From: Dryas octopetala
Lineage: Eukaryota > Streptophyta > Magnoliopsida > Rosales > Rosaceae
NCBI GenBank assembly: GCA_963921425.1
Contig: OY992834.1
Span: 9,407,271 to 9,471,270 of the forward strand
Direction: 5' to 3'
Length of the DNA stretch: 64,000 nt
In this document: piece after piece, positions 60,710 to 64,000 of the stretch
Position numbering within the stretch: the first letter of the stretch is position 1
Layout of the letters: each line of letters begins with the position of its first letter
Translations under genes and position numbers: made by a program
Notes under the pieces: model-generated
The model's database searches: none
What the model was told of the DNA's origin: nothing
What the model saw: the letters and a program-made list of their open reading frames with translations, nothing else

Positions 60710-61867
60710 AATTCACATTCGTATAACTTGGAGTGGGAGATTAATTGGGTCCTAAGATATGAGAGCTGAAAGGTAGTGTTTCTTCTGTTCACCACTTCTC
60801 TGTTTCTTGAAGAATTAATGGAAATATTATTTAATTATGAACACATGAAGATGGCACTTGGAAACTTCTCACTATTTTACCAATACATTTATTTTTTTGG
60901 TATAAAATTCTGCCTATACATTTCAAATAAAGTAATCCAATTCAAATGTTCAATTTAGCCACATTGAATTTAATGATGAACTATTGAACTATAAGCAATA
61001 CATTAAAAATGTCCTCATTTTGTGCGATGCTGATTAGGCCACAAACTTTACTTAAGAAACCTAATTATTGATTAATGAAATATCACCATATAATCTTGAA
61101 TTCTATGACAAGTGCATACACTTTTTTTTTTTTTTTGTCAAGAAACTTAACACCCGATGAGAAACATAAATACAATGAGAATATGCACTCATTGCACGGA
61201 AGTTTTACTCCTATTAAGTTATTACGCAGATGGGTTGGGCATGTTTATTGTTGGAGGGTTGGAGTCTTCTTTCTTTTCTTTTGTTTTTGGGGAGATTGAA
61301 TCCTCTGTTTATATTTATTATTATTATTATTTTTTCTATAATGGTTCTCAAGAAACTTCCTCCTGACTATTAACAGAGCATATATTTATTGAGATTTATT
61401 GAGATGAAGTAATGAAAATTATAGGACTTACCAAATTTAATTGCTATTAATAATATTACTTAATATTGTGAAAGTTATATATCATGGCCAAAATTATGAC
61501 CCATTTATGTCCATAAAAACATGCAACATCAACTCTCGAAAAGAGGTTTCTCCTCACTAGTAAAAAAAAAAAAAAGTTGTCTAAAATCTTTTAAGCTGAG
61601 TTCAGGAACCATGAAGAGTTAAAAGAGAAGAAATTTGAGGAAATACATAAGCTATTAAATTCTGGGTCATTATAAACTATAAATTACTACTGTATTGAAA
61701 TGACATTCCAACATTAGATACTACTAGATAGATGACACTGGATGTTCCATTTCTCCATCACATGAAAAAGTCACTAGTGAAGATTATTATACAGTGATAA
61801 GGTTAAACAGTAGAAAAGAAATGCATGTTAGGAACCATATCAAAAGTACTGCAGCCACCATTACACA
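60710..61867 (+). repeat. Direct duplication, copy B
   Basis: Same blocks in the same order as copy A, but about 430 bp longer because of extra sequence around 61190-61620. Copies differ at many positions, so the duplication is old. Confidence 0.8.
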
Positions 61868-61924
61868 TTTAATGTCAAGTAGCTACATTACTCTTCCTGC
61901 CAGCTTCAGAAATTTGATGGCTTC

Positions 61925-63942
61925 TCAGCACTTACCAGCAATTTTCCAAAGTGCTTGTTTAATCATCCCCACAGGTGCAATTGCTGCTCCTTTAAACTGA
62001 AACCAATTCATAATGATAACAGTTAATGTAACATCAAAGGTGCTAAATATGAAAGCAAATTCGTAGAAAACTGAATTGGAAGGAGGATTTTATCGATATT
62101 GGGTCGGCTAGTACTGCAGATAATTCATCTGAATACAGGGCAAGCCAATTAAGATCACCGGATTCGTTCCGCAACCAATTAGGATGCAACTACTAGTTCC
62201 ATCATAAGCCATTGTTCTTCAATTAAAAAAGGAAAAAATGCTATAACAATCTCCTTAGATCAGTCAGAAGATTCAAACCTTTGATTTAAGGCTCAATGTG
62301 AGAACACCATTGAGAGTGGATGATTGAACTGAGTGGGCATCTAAGTACAGATTGTTAATGGCATCCATTATATCAAGCAAGATATATTCCCTATAAGGGC
62401 ATCTCATCTCTATCAGAACCTCCTGCTCTTTTACACTGACTTTAACTTCTAGTGGCAGGCTTTCTTTGGGAACAAGGCTATTGAGATCTGGATCAGTTTC
62501 ATCAACGTCACAGGCCTTCCTCTTATTTAGCAAAGTCTTTTTAACATTATCAATCTTTTTGTTGCCATAGTTATCTGATGTCTTCTCTACCCTGTCCAGG
62601 TATTTCCTTCTAGCTATTGCTTCCACAGTGTCCATGCACGATTCCATCTCTTCTGCTCTTGCCTCAAGCTCTTTCAAGTACTTAATTGTGTCATCGAGGA
62701 TCGTTGCCTTATCAATCTGCAAGATTAAGTCCGATTTTTTATGTCATGGAGATTATGAAAACAATAGGAATTTCTCAGAAGAATATTCAGTTTGTATGTG
62801 AAAAAACAAATAGCTGCAAAGCCAGTATACTAATGCACAGTCATTTTGTGTGTCAATGTTGTCTCAACTATTTCCATCATTCATGAAGACTTGAAAACTA
62901 ATTGGGGAAAAACTAGATAAAAAAGTGCATGCTTTGTTTCTAAACTTACAGAACATTACAAAATAGTACAGTAACAAAACATGAAATATTTTCGGTCCAA
63001 ATAGATGTAAATATGGTTTTCAACAGAAAGCATCCAAATTACCTCAGTTATAGAAGGAACCATTGACCTCAGGACCAACAATTTTTCATTCTCTCTTATT
63101 TTATCATGCATAACATGTCCTGTGCATTTATCATCACTTTGCGATTTCGGGAGCCAATCTTTGCTAGTATTTTCCTTTTGGGATGCCCAACCTCCACTCA
63201 TCAATGGAACCGTAAACAAAATCTTCTTTAATGTTTTCTGCTGTACTTTTGGCCTACAATTTTTAACAACTCCTTTCTTCCATTTCACAAAACTGGATTC
63301 GCAATCTCCATTGCGAAAACATGGGTCTTCAATCGACCTTATTGAGCTTCCCAGAATAGCTGAAAGAGTCCTTTTGTAGTGTAAATGATCATCGGTAGGT
63401 CCAAGATCCAAGGAGCTTAGTTTTGTGTCATTGAAGTTTTGAAGTTCTTTTAAATGATTATGGTTCATATTCTCATGTCTAGGAGAAGAGAAAGCCTTTC
63501 CTTGATTAACAAAAGCTTTAGATATGCAGTCACTAGAATTCATGGAATCTTGAAAGCCATTGCTGAAGTCATCTTCCATGAAATGCCAACTCTGAACTTG
63601 AGAAGCACCATCGTTGATACCTTCAAGCATAAAGGAGTCTTCTGTCTGATGATTGTGCTCACAACCATTAGAACATTCATCAGGAGACTCCATGTTGAAC
63701 TCTTCATGGTTTACATGTAATTCATTAATTCCCCTCTGATCAAATTTGATTTCTTCTGAAGGGGAATATAGGTTCTCCAAAGCCAATGTATCAACTATGT
63801 CATGGTCAATCTTGGCAAACATTTGGTCTGAATCATCATCTGCTTTATGTGGTGCAGAGGACGATTTCTCAGAGCAATCAGGCTTTGAGAAATCTAGTAA
63901 GGAAGCCTTTATGTGTTGAAGAAGGCTAGGGTCCTCCAGTAC
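61925..63942 (-). CDS. bHLH transcription factor, subgroup IIIf (GL3/EGL3-like), 3' part; altered basic region
   Basis: Three coding exons lie in the window on the minus strand: 63942-63043, 62716-62279, 61996-61925 (469 residues, phases agree). The N-terminal MYB-binding region lies beyond base 64000, so the gene is cut by the window. The first exon opens VLEDPSLLQHIKASLLDFSK, a IIIf hallmark. Helix-loop-helix follows: LLVLRSMVPSI, then DKATILDDTIKYLKELEARA. The C-terminal ACT-like domain ends with FKGAAIAPVGMIKQALW. Proteins of this type join R2R3-MYB and WD40 partners in the nucleus to control anthocyanin, proanthocyanidin and epidermal cell fate. The basic region reads HVMHDKIRENEKLL, where relatives have about HVMSERRRREKLNEKFL: three residues shorter, with the E-box-contacting Glu and the Arg cluster changed. 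DNA binding is therefore doubtful although dimerisation parts are intact. Confidence 0.88.
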
Positions 63943-64000
63943 CTTTAGATATCAAAGGAAGAGAAGAACTACATAAATGAAGGGACAACTTAAAACTGCT

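Larger units (their letters stand above)
59019..61924. other. Spacer between the oxygenase and bHLH genes
   Basis: Oxygenase 3' UTR, then two diverged direct copies of a spacer segment (59718-60439, 60710-61867) separated by a dispersed repeat (60440-60640). No gene seen. Confidence 0.55.

Noticed and set aside
1-64000. CRISPR arrays, bacterial operons, or rRNA genes
   Set aside because: None seen; the gene structure is that of a plant nuclear genome. The direct repeats found are transposon or duplication features.

Overview
The window looks like nuclear DNA of a dicot plant: AT-rich spacers, genes with many short GT-AG introns, plant-only families (ROP-GEF with a PRONE domain, TRM/DUF4378, subgroup IIIf bHLH) and many small inverted-repeat transposons. 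General resemblance of the proteins suggests a rosid, perhaps Rosaceae. That is an impression, not a measurement.

Layout. 1-6.9 kb is gene-free spacer with several foldback MITEs, a dispersed repeat shared with 60.4 kb, and a tiny poly(A) retroposon. 6.9-13 kb (+) is a six-coding-exon TRM/DUF4378 gene with a long leader. 13.7-15.4 kb (-) is a small three-coding-exon gene for an unrecognised 135-residue protein that uses a GC-AG intron. 15.4-20.1 kb is spacer with a well-delimited Mutator-type MITE and a SINE-like insertion. 20.2-35.1 kb (+) is a complete Mediator subunit 12 gene (12 coding exons, 2281 aa), with a 1.3-kb inverted-repeat element in one intron and a Copia-type LTR in another. 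37.1-39.9 kb (-) is a seven-exon ROP-GEF gene (473 aa). 40.8-50.6 kb is a complete Ty3/Gypsy (Athila-type) retrotransposon with equal, apparently identical 1159-bp LTRs, a perfect 5-bp target duplication, a tRNA-Asp primer site and one open gag-pol frame. 51.8-53.1 kb (-) is a five-exon C2-domain gene. 54.3-56.2 kb is an inverted-repeat element carrying exon-like fragments. 57.9-59.0 kb (+) is a two-exon 2-oxoglutarate/Fe(II) oxygenase resembling GA20-oxidase-like proteins. 59.7-61.9 kb is a diverged direct duplication of spacer. 61.9 kb to the window edge (-) is the 3' part of a GL3/EGL3-type bHLH gene whose DNA-contact region is altered.

The genes are separate eukaryotic units, not an operon. 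The common thread is transposon activity: MED12 introns are enlarged by two elements, a recent retrotransposon sits about 0.9 kb upstream of the ROP-GEF start codon, and part of the C2 gene has been copied next to an inverted-repeat element. I did not find a clearly new biological system. The most unusual items are the altered basic region of the bHLH protein, the retroposon with an internal empty-site control, and the gene-fragment-bearing inverted-repeat element.
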